Source: Methylobacterium gnaphalii | Lineage (GTDB): Bacteria > Pseudomonadota > Alphaproteobacteria > Rhizobiales > Beijerinckiaceae | DNA: 64,000 bases | Assembly: GCF_007992215.1 (NCBI RefSeq) | Contig: NZ_BJZV01000007.1 | Location: 62,001-126,000, forward strand | Reading direction: 5' to 3' | Shown: piece by piece, positions 1 to 6,714 of the stretch | How the letters are laid out: each line of letters opens with the position of its first letter | How positions within the stretch are numbered: position 1 is the stretch's first letter | Notes under the pieces: model-generated | Seen by the model: the letters and a program-made list of their open reading frames with translations, nothing else | The model's database searches: none | What the model was told of the DNA's origin: nothing | Program-made: the position numbers and the translations under genes

Positions 1-651
1 CACGGTGCGACCTTGCTCGTAATACGGGAAGCGCTTCTGGTAGCTGACGCTCTTCACGAAGAGGAACATGGGCACAGCCCACTTCGCCTGCTTCAGGTAA
101 ATGCCATCAGGCGCCTTCTCGTGACCGCGCATCACGAAGTAGTCGAGGTTCCTCTTGCGGGTCGACCGCTTCGGGTAGTGCTTCGTGTTCTGGGCGTTGT
201 CAGCCTGGGCTCCAAGTGCCGACAGCATCCTGGTGATGACACTGCGCGAGACGTTGCCATAGCCGTCGACCGGGCATCGCTTGCTCGGGACGGCGAACTC
301 CGAGCTCAGCATGATCCCCTTCCGGATCAGCAGCATCTCGAAGCTCTTGTGGCGGCGTATGCCGCCGGCGACCTGCGGGCCGAGATATTTCCAGGCCGGC
401 ACGCTGCCGAAGCCTTCCTTGAAGCCGAGCTCGGCCGAGACGTTCGTCTTCGTCGCCGGCGTCACCTTCAGCGCGTTGAGCGTGAAGTTGGTCGGCCGGT
501 CGAATACCGAGCGCATCGTCTGCTGCTCGGCCGTCCGGGCGTCCTTCATCGCGTTGGTGAGCGCGAAGGCGGCGACGAACGGCACCTGCTTCGCAGTGCG
601 GCCGACGGCCTCGGCCCGGATGCCGAACTCGCTGGCGTCCAGCACCAGCAT
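1..651 (-). CDS. Phage virion-type hypothetical protein (3' end missing)
   Basis: An open frame of 217 codons starts with ATG at 651 and leaves the window at position 1 with no stop. Its N-terminus (MLVLDASEFG, then an alpha-helical stretch ending in VFDRPTNFTLNA) and the lysine/arginine-rich C-terminal part resemble a family of phage head-tail region proteins I have seen beside structural genes; no enzyme motif is visible. Codon use is strongly GC3-biased, as expected for a real gene, and the plus-strand ORFs over it are shadows. It is the last gene of a minus-strand run starting at 1447. A virion role is inferred from family resemblance and position only. Confidence 0.6.
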   Translation of the reverse strand, partial: MLVLDASEFGIRAEAVGRTAKQVPFVAAFALTNAMKDARTAEQQTMRSVFDRPTNFTLNALKVTPATKTNVSAELGFKEGFGSVPAWKYLGPQVAGGIRRHKSFEMLLIRKGIMLSSEFAVPSKRCPVDGYGNVSRSVITRMLSALGAQADNAQNTKHYPKRSTRKRNLDYFVMRGHEKAPDGIYLKQAKWAVPMFLFVKSVSYQKRFPYYEQGRTV

Positions 652-656
652 CGTGA

Positions 657-725
657 TCAGCGTCCTACGGTGATGGTGACGTATTCGCCCGAAATCGGGT
701 CGAGGATGGTGACTGTCGCGAGCAT
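657..725 (-). CDS. 22-residue phage peptide
   Basis: A 22-codon ORF (MLATVTILDP...) whose ATG overlaps the stop of the preceding gene as TGATG and which ends six bases before the ATG of the virion-type gene. The tight coupling on both sides is the only support. Function unknown. Confidence 0.4.
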   Translation of the reverse strand: MLATVTILDPISGEYVTITVGR

Positions 726-991
726 CAGCGTTGCTTCTTGAAGCGCCCGGCCCGGTCGCGTGGCGGGTTCACCCCACAGCCGCCGGCGCAGGCCGGCTGG
801 TGTCCGCCGCTGCACGGCTCCCGGCACGCTAGGATCAGAATGACGATCAGTGCCGCTGCTAGGGCGACCAAGATGATCGAATATGCCTCGGCAGGCTGCC
901 AGAGCTGGTCCTGGACACGCTCGCGGATCGGGACGATCGCAACTGCGCCGAAAGCCGCGCCCAGAGCGGCGGCGAAAGCACTACGCAGCAT
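725..991 (-). CDS. Small single-pass membrane protein, phage
   Basis: 88 aa from ATG 991. One hydrophobic stretch lies near the N-terminus and a second, stronger one in the middle (SIILVALAAALIVILILA), followed by a Cys-rich basic tail ending FKKQR. The ORF can be extended upstream, but 991 is favoured because it overlaps the end of the upstream gene by only 11 bases. The layout of several short coupled genes and a membrane segment could suit a lysis or entry accessory role, but no known lysis protein is recognised. Confidence 0.55.
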   Translation of the reverse strand: MLRSAFAAALGAAFGAVAIVPIRERVQDQLWQPAEAYSIILVALAAALIVILILACREPCSGGHQPACAGGCGVNPPRDRAGRFKKQR

Positions 992-1175
992 GGCTGAGAT
1001 GCCACTTGAGCGCGGGTACGCGCTGCGCGTCAGGCGCTTTACGAACGATGTGGATTCGGTCTGCACCAATCCGCCCGCGATGGTAGCCGGGGCCGCCCTG
1101 CGCCGTGACGTAGGTCTGGTAGCCGAGCGGCCACGCCAGACGGTCGATGATCGCTACGAAGAACCAAGGAAACAT
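981..1175 (-). CDS. Small phage hypothetical protein
   Basis: 64 aa from ATG 1175 (MFPWFFVAIIDRL...), with an AGGTAGG ribosome-binding site seven bases upstream. The hydrophobic aromatic N-terminus could be a membrane anchor. It lies 5 bp after the stop of the 88-aa gene upstream and overlaps the next start. Not recognised. Confidence 0.55.
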   Translation of the reverse strand: MFPWFFVAIIDRLAWPLGYQTYVTAQGGPGYHRGRIGADRIHIVRKAPDAQRVPALKWHLSHAA

Positions 1176-1180
1176 GAGGC

Positions 1181-1447
1181 CTACCTGGTGATGACGGGCG
1201 CAGTGCGCTCCGCCTGGCGCTGCATGGCCGGTAGCTTTGCCACCGGCTCGATCGAGAGGTCGCTGCAATCGTCGAGGACGACGACCGAGACCTGCCGGAA
1301 GCCGTGGGCGCGAGCGAGAGCCTGGACCTGGTCCTGGTACCGTTCGGCCGTCTCCGGAGAGAGCTTCGACCGCGAACGAACGACGATGATGTCGCCGTCC
1401 TCGAGGTCGAGCCGCGACACCTGCAGGTTGATATCGGTCATGGTCAT
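1181..1447 (-). CDS. Phage hypothetical protein, 88 aa
   Basis: Starts at ATG 1447 (a second in-frame ATG follows at 1441). Mixed alpha/beta composition: a beta-rich N-terminus (INLQVSRLDLEDGDIIVVRS), a helical middle and a central strand (QVSVVVLDDCS). It heads the short minus-strand operon that leads into the virion-type gene. No family recognised. Confidence 0.6.
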   Translation of the reverse strand: MTMTDINLQVSRLDLEDGDIIVVRSRSKLSPETAERYQDQVQALARAHGFRQVSVVVLDDCSDLSIEPVAKLPAMQRQAERTAPVITR

Positions 1448-1497
1448 TTGAGCTTGTTCGGTCGCGGCCAGATGGGCCGAAAACCGGCTCGTTTTGG

Positions 1498-1583
1498 TTC
1501 CGCTAAGGGGAATTATCGGAAGCGCGCTGCGCTACGAATTGGCGATCGAATTACGCTGCTTCCGTGAAACTTCGATGCACGAG
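1498..1583 (-). repeat. Copy A of an 86-bp repeat: decayed 3' end of a DNA methylase gene
   Basis: By eye about four-fifths identical to 2106-2191. The shared sequence spans the last codons of the methylase gene (copy B reads LAYRSFEEAA-stop, copy A reads LVHRSFTEAA-stop), the stop, and about 50 bp of 3' flank that includes an imperfect CTTCCG...TTATCGGAAG hairpin. No methylase coding sequence is recognisable beyond the tail of copy A, so it is a relic of a second methylase or of a duplication. Confidence 0.75.
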
Positions 1584-1831
1584 ATTGGCGGTTCGCGCTG
1601 ATCACGCGCATGGTCGGGACGTCGATGGGCTCGACCGGTTCGGTTAACAGCTTCAGCCGAGATCGGATTGGCGCCGACGCTCCGGCACCACGAAACAGAT
1701 CAAGTGTTCGGAGACGTATACGCTTGGCGGGTTCGCTGCGACCTTGCCTCCGCCGAATAGGCAATAGCGCGATCCTGCGAAACCGGCACAAAGTTTGCCG
1801 GTGCAACCAGCATCGGCAGAGGGGACATGCT
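1584..1831. other. Non-coding interval with an inverted repeat at 1782-1802
   Basis: No convincing gene lies between the methylase relic and the plus-strand gene at 1832. It holds a perfect inverted repeat, ACCGGCA (1782-1788), 7-bp loop, TGCCGGT (1796-1802), 30 bp ahead of that gene's start. The repeat could be an operator or an mRNA hairpin; no T-run follows it. Confidence 0.4.
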
Positions 1832-2104
1832 GTGGACTCAGGATCGCGAAGAGCTACGGCGGCGCTTCTGGCTCGACTGAAAGAGGGTTTAGCGGCCGGG
1901 TACGATCAGTTTGTCATCGGACCGGACGAGATGGCGGCGGCGTACGGCGTCGGGGCCCAGACAGAGATCCTCCAAGACCTCGGCCCGGGGTGGCATGTGC
2001 GTTACGACGAAGGGGACTTAATCGTCAGTCGCAACATCCCGAAGGAGGCGGCAATCGATCAGGTTGAGCAGAAACTTACCGAGATCGTGCTCAGCCTCGG
2101 ATAG
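1832..2104 (+). CDS. Small hypothetical protein, moron-like
   Basis: 90 aa from GTG 1832, with a GAGGGG ribosome-binding site seven bases upstream. Soluble, acidic, mixed alpha/beta. It lies on the plus strand amid minus-strand genes and is bracketed by two copies of an 86-bp repeat derived from a methylase 3' end; its stop (TAG 2102-2104) touches the hairpin of copy B. This arrangement suggests a cargo gene inserted as its own transcription unit. Function unknown. Confidence 0.6.
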   Translation: MDSGSRRATAALLARLKEGLAAGYDQFVIGPDEMAAAYGVGAQTEILQDLGPGWHVRYDEGDLIVSRNIPKEAAIDQVEQKLTEIVLSLG

Positions 2105-2105
2105 C

Positions 2106-2191
2106 TTCCGTCAAGGCAGATTATCGGAAGCGCGTTGCGCTACGGACTGGCGATCAGATCACGCGGCTTCTTCGAAACTTCGATAGGCGAG
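2106..2191 (-). repeat. Copy B of the 86-bp repeat: 3' end and flank of the methylase gene
   Basis: Covers the last codons and stop (2159-2161) of the methylase gene plus flank. The outer part contains GCTTCCG (2104-2110) and CGGAAGC (2125-2131), able to form a hairpin between the converging stops of the genes at 1832 and 2159. See copy A at 1498-1583. Confidence 0.75.
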
Positions 2192-2992
2192 TTCTGCGAC
2201 CCGACCGGTGTGCGATTCCCAGCGCCGTAAGGCCGTGTCGACGTAGGTCGGATCGAGCTCGATGGCGTGGCAGATTCGACCGAGTTCTTCGGCAGCGATC
2301 AGGGTCGTCCCTGACCCAAGGAAGGGGTCGTAGACGCGATCGCCCGGCACGGTGTGGTTCAGGATCGGGCGGCACATCGCCTCGAGTGGCTTCTGCGTGC
2401 CGTGCCCGGTCTCGGAACGACGATGCGGAATGAGCCAGACCGTCGTCTGTTTCCGGCCGCCTGCCCAGCTGGCGGTGCGGCCTTTACGGACCGCGTACCA
2501 GCAAGGCTCGTGGCGCCAATGGTAATGCCCGCGGCTGATGATCAGCCTGCCCTTGTCCCAGATAATCTGAGCACGAGGCAGAAATCCTACAGCACGAAGG
2601 CTGGTCTCGACTTCGCTGGCGTGCAGCGCCGAATGCCACACGTACGCAACGTCACCCGGGAACAGAGCCCAAGCGTTGCGCCAGTCAGCGCAGTCGTCGT
2701 TCGCAACAGCACCGAGAGCACGGTTGCTGCCATTCGGCAGCACCTTCGCTCGCCATCCCGGATCGTAACTGACGCCATAGGGCGGGTCAGTCACCAGCAG
2801 GTGCGGACACTCGCCATTCAACGCGAGAGCAACGTCTGATGGGTCGGTCGCGTCCCCGCAAACGAGGCGATGGTCGCCGAGGAGCCAGACATCCCCGCGC
2901 CGGGCCATTGCCGACGCGGGGAGCTGTTCGACACCGGGAGCTGGTGTCGACGTCGGCCGGTTTTTCACGGCCGGAGAATGGTTTTCGGGCAT
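2159..2992 (-). CDS. DNA methyltransferase, beta-class (N6-adenine/N4-cytosine), phage
   Basis: 277 aa. Motif IV DPPY is at residues 69-72 and the SAM-binding motif I FLGSGTT at 224-230. The order catalytic motif then SAM motif marks a beta-class enzyme (the CcrM/Mod fold class). The N-terminal lead (GDVWLLGDHRLVCGDAT) is typical of phage ParB-methylase fusions in which a ParB-like domain precedes the methylase; here that domain is missing, so this is either a stand-alone version or a truncated one. Start is ATG 2992; a later in-frame Met (residue 29) is possible. Likely role: methylation of phage DNA for anti-restriction or regulation. No cognate restriction gene is nearby. Confidence 0.85.
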   Translation of the reverse strand: MPENHSPAVKNRPTSTPAPGVEQLPASAMARRGDVWLLGDHRLVCGDATDPSDVALALNGECPHLLVTDPPYGVSYDPGWRAKVLPNGSNRALGAVANDDCADWRNAWALFPGDVAYVWHSALHASEVETSLRAVGFLPRAQIIWDKGRLIISRGHYHWRHEPCWYAVRKGRTASWAGGRKQTTVWLIPHRRSETGHGTQKPLEAMCRPILNHTVPGDRVYDPFLGSGTTLIAAEELGRICHAIELDPTYVDTALRRWESHTGRVAELAYRSFEEAA

Positions 2993-3145
2993 AACCTGAT
3001 GCAGGGTGCCCCGGCCCCTCGAGGGGTGGCGGGGTGGTCGCCGATCCGTTTCCGGAGCGGCTTTCTGCGGTCATGCGTGTCCTAACCACGCGGTTCAGGG
3101 TGTGTCCGCACCCTGGCTCCCGCCTCTTTTCAGAGCGAGATCAGT

Positions 3146-3283
3146 CTAGGCGCTTCCGCCGATCTTGGCGAGGCGCATGGTTTCGTCGGCCACCGCTAAG
3201 GGCAGCTGCAGGGTGGCTTCGAACAGGATCTCGAAGGTCAGTCGGTAGACCTCGAGCAGGTCGAACAGGTTGTGGCTTCTCAC
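3146..3283 (-). CDS. Small phage protein, 45 aa
   Basis: GTG start at 3283 overlaps the stop of the preceding gene as GTGA, which decides the start. The sequence is a single hydrophobic-amphipathic helix-rich segment (LFDLLEVYRLTFEILFEA...). It is the last member of a seven-gene coupled run beginning with the recombinase at 5476. About 150 bp without a clear gene separate it from the methylase. Unknown function. Confidence 0.5.
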   Translation of the reverse strand: MRSHNLFDLLEVYRLTFEILFEATLQLPLAVADETMRLAKIGGSA

Positions 3284-3495
3284 GACCGGCCGCGGGGTTC
3301 GCAGACGATTTTGAGATAACGGCCATCGCCACCAGGGAGGCCTGCCTTCGAGGCGGCGGCTTGCGCCTGCAGCATGCACTCGGGCAAGGAATGAGCCGGC
3401 CCGGCGATGAGATCCACGGCGGTCTCTCGAGAGCAGTCTTCGGTCGATGTGCCAGCCGCGCAGATCAGCGCGACGGCAAGCAGCTCGCCGAACAT
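3280..3495 (-). CDS. Small exported Cys-containing protein
   Basis: 71 aa. The N-terminus (MFGELLAVALICAAGTS) reads as a signal peptide; four further cysteines follow, two near the presumed mature N-terminal part and one close to the C-terminal KIVCEPRG, suggesting disulfides in the periplasm. Similar short exported proteins occur in rhizobial prophages. GTGA overlap with the next gene. Function unknown. Confidence 0.6.
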   Translation of the reverse strand: MFGELLAVALICAAGTSTEDCSRETAVDLIAGPAHSLPECMLQAQAAASKAGLPGGDGRYLKIVCEPRGRS

Positions 3496-3519
3496 GAGAC
3501 GCTCCGAGTGACGAGAAAT

Positions 3520-3717
3520 TCAGGCGAAGACGACGTCGGTGCGGGCCCGGGCACGCATGGCATCGTCGAAGTGCTGGCGCGCGATCGCGACGGCGGCCGC
3601 GGTCTCGACGCTATGGTTCTGATCGCGCGCAATGAGCGCCTCGCCTAAGGCGTGGCGGGCATCGATAACGCGCTGATCGAGGGCATCCTCGGCCGCGTTG
3701 ATCTCGCGCATCGTCAT
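3520..3717 (-). CDS. Small helical phage protein
   Basis: 65 aa from ATG 3717 (MTMREINAAEDALDQ...), predicted almost entirely alpha-helical. The ORF is open upstream but 3717 gives a 13-bp gap to the previous stop, in line with its neighbours. No family recognised. Confidence 0.55.
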   Translation of the reverse strand: MTMREINAAEDALDQRVIDARHALGEALIARDQNHSVETAAAVAIARQHFDDAMRARARTDVVFA

Positions 3718-3730
3718 GGCTGGCTGACGT

Positions 3731-3955
3731 TCAACAGGTCGCGGATCCGTCGCCGCCGAGGCGGTAGCCCCAGAGGTGGGCGGCGGCCTCGGTGAGCTCG
3801 CGGCGCGCATCGCGATGGCGTCGATACATTTTGGCGATCTCAAAGGAGACCACCGGCTTGGCCAAGCCACGGCGGAGGACCGAAAGAGTCCGATCCTTCA
3901 CGACAATATCCCGCAGAATTTCGGGTAGCTGATCCAGCTGCTCTGTCTTGAGCAT
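3731..3955 (-). CDS. Small phage hypothetical protein
   Basis: 74 aa from ATG 3955, which overlaps the preceding stop; an alternative ATG lies at 3967. Helical, basic in the middle (VLRRGLAKPVVSFEIAKMYRR). It belongs to the coupled run behind the recombinase at 4490. No function can be assigned. Confidence 0.55.
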   Translation of the reverse strand: MLKTEQLDQLPEILRDIVVKDRTLSVLRRGLAKPVVSFEIAKMYRRHRDARRELTEAAAHLWGYRLGGDGSATC

Positions 3956-4338
3956 TACAGGCGCCAAGCTTGAGCGAGCGCGCGGCGATGCTCGCGCTGC
4001 AGCTCGACGAACGAGTCGCGGAAAACGGGGAGGGCGGACAGGCCAGTCGTAGCCGCCCGCTCATCGATGAGCCTCGGGGCGACGATCACACGCGTCTCGG
4101 CGGCGACGAGGTCGCCTCGCAACTCGCGAACACAGCGGCGCCAGGCGTCGACGACCGACGGCGAGTGCACGATGATGACGCTACCGGATGCCGGCAACTT
4201 CGCGACCACGGAGGCGATGCGCTTGCATGCGCGGATCTCGGCCGGGGTGCGAGGCACGTCGTCCAAGGCCTCGGCATGTGGACGCGCGCTGGGGGCGCCG
4301 TTGCAGCCGAAGGCGAGCGGCGCGTCCGGAGCGAGCAT
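3955..4338 (-). CDS. Phage hypothetical protein, 127 aa
   Basis: ATG 4338 overlaps the preceding stop as TAATG. The central segment (ASGSVIIVHSPSVVDAWRRC, then LVAAETRVIVAP) alternates strand and helix like a small Rossmann-type domain, and the C-terminus is a charged helix. No catalytic motif can be named. Part of the coupled run with the recombinase. Confidence 0.6.
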   Translation of the reverse strand: MLAPDAPLAFGCNGAPSARPHAEALDDVPRTPAEIRACKRIASVVAKLPASGSVIIVHSPSVVDAWRRCVRELRGDLVAAETRVIVAPRLIDERAATTGLSALPVFRDSFVELQREHRRALAQAWRL

Positions 4339-4490
4339 TAGGCGAGACCGAGTTTGCGATAGAGGGCGTGAAGCGGGCTGAGCTTCATCTCGAGCGCATC
4401 GGCGCGCTCGCGAATATCGGGCAGGCAGCAGCTGCAGGCGCGGATCGCGTCGAGCATGCTGAGAAGCGCGGAGCGCTGTCCGGGTGTCAT
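4338..4490 (-). CDS. 50-aa phage protein downstream of recombinase
   Basis: ATG 4490 overlaps the recombinase stop (TAATG), and the stop overlaps the next ATG (TAATG). Sequence MTPGQRSALLSMLDAIRACS continues with a CC pair and a helical tail ending RKLGLA. The double overlap is strong support for translation. Function unknown. Confidence 0.6.
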   Translation of the reverse strand: MTPGQRSALLSMLDAIRACSCCLPDIRERADALEMKLSPLHALYRKLGLA

Positions 4491-5476
4491 TAGAGGAAGC
4501 CCTTGCCGGCGTGATCCTTGAAGGCCTGGGCACGCCGGTCGTAGCGCTTCAGCGTCTCGACCGAAGTGTGCCGGGTGACGTCCATAACCTTCAGGACGTC
4601 GGCGCCCGCGGCGAGCGCCGAAGTGACGAAGCCGGCTCTCAGCGAGTGACCAGCGAAGAATGCGGGATCGAGACCGGCCGCTTCCGCGCGGTCCTTCACG
4701 ATCTGGGCGACCGAGCGATCGGTGAGCGCTTCGGCGCCGACGCGGCCGCGCTTGGCGACTGGCCGGAAGATTGGGCCCGCGGTGATCCCGGCGGCCTGCA
4801 GCCAGGCGTCCAGCGCCTGGACCGCCTTGAGCTTGCCGCCCATCGGGATTGGGACGCTCTGCCCGGCGCCTTCCTGATCGGTCTTCGACTTCCCGATGTG
4901 GACGATGATCCCCTCGGGCGTGCGCTCAAGGTCGGCGACCGCGAGTGCGACCAGCTCGGAGCGCCGGAGCGCCGCGGCGAACCCGATCAGCAGGAGCGCG
5001 CGATCGCGCTGCCCGACGAGCGTGTCGGGGATTTTCTTCAAGATCTTCTTGAGCGCCTCAGCGGTCGCCGGCGCCTTACGGGTTGGTTTCGTGCCGATCG
5101 AGCGGCGAATGCCCTGGATCGTGGCGCGGACGAGTTCGCTACTCGTCGGCGGCTCGTGGCGAGCGGCGCGATGCGCGAAGGCGATCGCAGCCGCGTGTGA
5201 ATCGATGGTCGCTGCCTTGCGACCGCTGGTGGCCAGCGCGCTGAGATAGGCGGCCACGGTCTCTGGCGTCGCCGGCAGGTGCGCTTCCGCGACGCTCTCG
5301 CACCAGGTGGTGAAAGATCGGAAGGCGCTGCGGTAGGCTTGGACTGTGCGCTGTGCCTTCGAGGCGCGAGCGAAAGACTTAGCCGCGTCGAGGGCATCCT
5401 CGAAGGCAGGCGTGTGCACGACGAGGTCGCGAGCCACGTTTTCAGCCGGTGCGACCGGCACCGGCAGATGGCTCAT
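4490..5476 (-). CDS. Tyrosine recombinase (second recombinase of the prophage)
   Basis: 328 aa. A SAM-like core-binding domain (about residues 25-130, with TVQAYRSAFRSFTTWC) is followed by a complete catalytic domain: Arg171 in ALRRSEL, Lys198 in KSKTD, His277 and Arg280 in GHSLRAGF, His303 in TRHTS and nucleophile Tyr312 in LKRYD. All residues needed for strand exchange are present. It resembles XerC/D-like and plasmid resolvase-type recombinases more than the integrase at 33862. It lies inside the prophage, not beside an att site, which argues for dimer or circle resolution or a nested element rather than prophage integration. It heads a seven-gene coupled run and is divergent from the PadR gene, with a palindrome between them. 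Confidence 0.9.
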   Translation of the reverse strand: MSHLPVPVAPAENVARDLVVHTPAFEDALDAAKSFARASKAQRTVQAYRSAFRSFTTWCESVAEAHLPATPETVAAYLSALATSGRKAATIDSHAAAIAFAHRAARHEPPTSSELVRATIQGIRRSIGTKPTRKAPATAEALKKILKKIPDTLVGQRDRALLLIGFAAALRRSELVALAVADLERTPEGIIVHIGKSKTDQEGAGQSVPIPMGGKLKAVQALDAWLQAAGITAGPIFRPVAKRGRVGAEALTDRSVAQIVKDRAEAAGLDPAFFAGHSLRAGFVTSALAAGADVLKVMDVTRHTSVETLKRYDRRAQAFKDHAGKGFL

Positions 5477-5508
5477 TCGACCTAGCTCTAGACGCCTAAG
5501 TCCAAACT

Positions 5509-5538
5509 CGATATAGGGGTCACATAGGGGCTATATCG
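5509..5538. promoter_or_regulatory. 30-bp palindrome between recombinase and PadR gene (candidate operator)
   Basis: CGATATAG (5509-5516), 14 bp, then CTATATCG (5531-5538): perfect 8-bp arms. It lies in the only intergenic gap between the divergent recombinase (start 5476) and PadR-type gene (start 5554), where PadR proteins commonly bind their own promoter. The recombinase promoter must lie here too, so the palindrome could couple both. Binding is inferred. Confidence 0.6.
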
Positions 5539-5553
5539 GAATGCGATTTACCC

Positions 5554-5874
5554 ATGGAATATTCAGAACCGCGCCTGACGGCACCGACCCTCAAACTCCT
5601 ACGCTTCTTGCTGACCGATCGGTCAAACGAGAATTCTGGAGCGGCGATATCCAAGGCTACGAAGATCGGCGCTGGAACCCTGTATCCTTTGCTTGCTCGC
5701 CTCGAGAGCGCGGGCTGGGTCACCGGAACATGGGAGCAAGCCGATCCGCGTGAGATCGGTCGACCGAAGCGGCGCTTTTATCAGCTGACGGGGCTCGGGG
5801 CGACGCGCGCCCGCGGGGCACTGGCCGACTTCCAACTGCCTCTGAGCGGAGGAGTGCTCGCGTGGAATACCTGA
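5554..5874 (+). CDS. PadR-family transcriptional regulator
   Basis: 106 aa, the usual PadR length. Residues about 8-85 form the winged helix: TLKLLRFLL..., then the hallmark GAGTLYPLLARLESAGWVTG followed by GRPKRRFYQLTGLGATRAR. The start at ATG 5554 follows the palindromic candidate operator. The stop overlaps the next gene by 13 bp, so the two are co-translated. PadR partnered with a membrane protein of this type is a recurrent pair in actinobacteria and alphaproteobacteria. Base composition here is somewhat lower in GC than in neighbours, in line with acquisition as a cargo unit. Confidence 0.85.
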   Translation: MEYSEPRLTAPTLKLLRFLLTDRSNENSGAAISKATKIGAGTLYPLLARLESAGWVTGTWEQADPREIGRPKRRFYQLTGLGATRARGALADFQLPLSGGVLAWNT

Positions 5875-6332
5875 CCGCAATCATGCTGGCTTTTGCCGGC
5901 TTAGTCGCCGCTACCTTCACCGGTCTCCTCAGGGAGGAGGTTTCAGCTTGGCTTCCTAAACTGACCTCTCAGCTGATCAAGCTGGCCGTCTGGCGAGCAC
6001 CAAGTGCCAGCAGAGAACAGTACGCGCAGGAATGGGCTGCCGATGTATCCGAATACCCTGGCAAGCTAAGCCAATTGTTGCGGGCAACAGGCTGCGTTTT
6101 TGCTGCTGGCGGCTTACGGCCCTGGACCACCGCTCGCGTGTTCTTTTACCTTGATGCGGTCGGCGTTCTGTTCGGATCCACGGTATGTATACTTTCTCTT
6201 GTGCTGTTCGCGCGTGACGCAAACAACTTTTTACCAGCTTTGGCCTGGGGCCTTAACGCCGTGTCGATTTACGTCACGGTCGTGCATTCCTTCGCGGGCG
6301 CTGTGAGGTATCTAAGGACCAGCCGCGGATAG
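5862..6332 (+). CDS. Membrane protein paired with PadR regulator
   Basis: 156 aa from GTG 5862, inside the end of the PadR gene. N-terminal hydrophobic helix (LTAIMLAFAGLVAATFTGLL), a cytoplasmic part with the family-like signature REQYAQEWAADVSEYPG and KLSQLLRATGCVFAAGG, then two more membrane helices (about 95-117 and 123-145). The signature and PadR linkage match a widespread uncharacterised family; its role is unknown. Transcription ends at the hairpin at 6354-6381. Confidence 0.75.
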   Translation: MEYLTAIMLAFAGLVAATFTGLLREEVSAWLPKLTSQLIKLAVWRAPSASREQYAQEWAADVSEYPGKLSQLLRATGCVFAAGGLRPWTTARVFFYLDAVGVLFGSTVCILSLVLFARDANNFLPALAWGLNAVSIYVTVVHSFAGAVRYLRTSRG

Positions 6333-6353
6333 CTCTTTCATACACAGCACATT

Positions 6354-6381
6354 GCTTCCGATAAGGACGGTTATCGGAAGC
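6354..6381. terminator. Perfect 11-bp hairpin between converging genes
   Basis: GCTTCCGATAA (6354-6364), loop GGACGG, TTATCGGAAGC (6371-6381). It sits between the membrane gene ending at 6332 and the minus-strand gene whose stop codon TAA (6371-6373) is part of the right arm. There is no U-tract on either strand, so it may be a weak or Rho-assisted bidirectional terminator. The same motif recurs in degenerate form at 1498-1521 and 2104-2131. Confidence 0.65.
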
Positions 6382-6652
6382 TCTGGCGCTTCAGATCGGG
6401 TGCCGCCCGCCGACCGGGTCGGGCCTTCTCGATGACGACGACGCGCCGGCCGCCGATCGAGCGGCTGCCTGGCGCGAAGGTGAGGGCCTCCGGCACGCCG
6501 ATCGCGCGCATCAAGCTCGCGAGCTTGCGGTCCAGGTCAGCGCAGAAGGTGTCTTTGGTCTCGTGCTCGACGGCTTGGTCGCCATGGCGACGCTGGCGCC
6601 GATAGGTCCGTAGGTCGGACCGGATCTCGGCCACGATAGCATGCGCGCTCAC
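6371..6652 (-). CDS. Phage hypothetical protein, 93 aa
   Basis: GTG start at 6652 overlaps the stop of a 21-codon ORF (GTGA). Helical, highly charged N-terminal half (EIRSDLRTYRRQRR...) and a C-terminal half with SIGGRRVVVIEKARPGRR. Its stop lies in a hairpin. Not recognised. Confidence 0.6.
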   Translation of the reverse strand: MSAHAIVAEIRSDLRTYRRQRRHGDQAVEHETKDTFCADLDRKLASLMRAIGVPEALTFAPGSRSIGGRRVVVIEKARPGRRAAPDLKRQSFR

Positions 6653-6714
6653 GCGTGTGCGCCGGGCTGGATCATGGTGAGGTCCGAGGTAGCAACAAAG
6701 CGCAGCCGTGTCAT
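6649..6714 (-). CDS. 21-residue leader-like peptide
   Basis: ATG 6714, sequence MTRLRFVATSDLTMIQPGAHA, stop overlapping the GTG of the next gene. The overlap is the only support. The rest of 6715-6988 shows no gene apart from the terminator at 6914-6943. Confidence 0.35.
   Translation of the reverse strand: MTRLRFVATSDLTMIQPGAHA

Noticed and set aside
13-741. Long plus-strand ORFs over 13-741 and 281-673
   Set aside because: Arg/His-rich antisense shadows of the minus-strand virion-type gene, which has the GC3-biased frame.
2159-2992. Type II restriction-modification system
   Set aside because: No restriction endonuclease-like gene next to the methylase; neighbours are small phage proteins and a degenerate methylase tail.
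1-5480. A separate nested integrative element ending at the internal recombinase
   Set aside because: No direct repeats or tRNA were found to mark its ends, so only the recombinase itself is reported.
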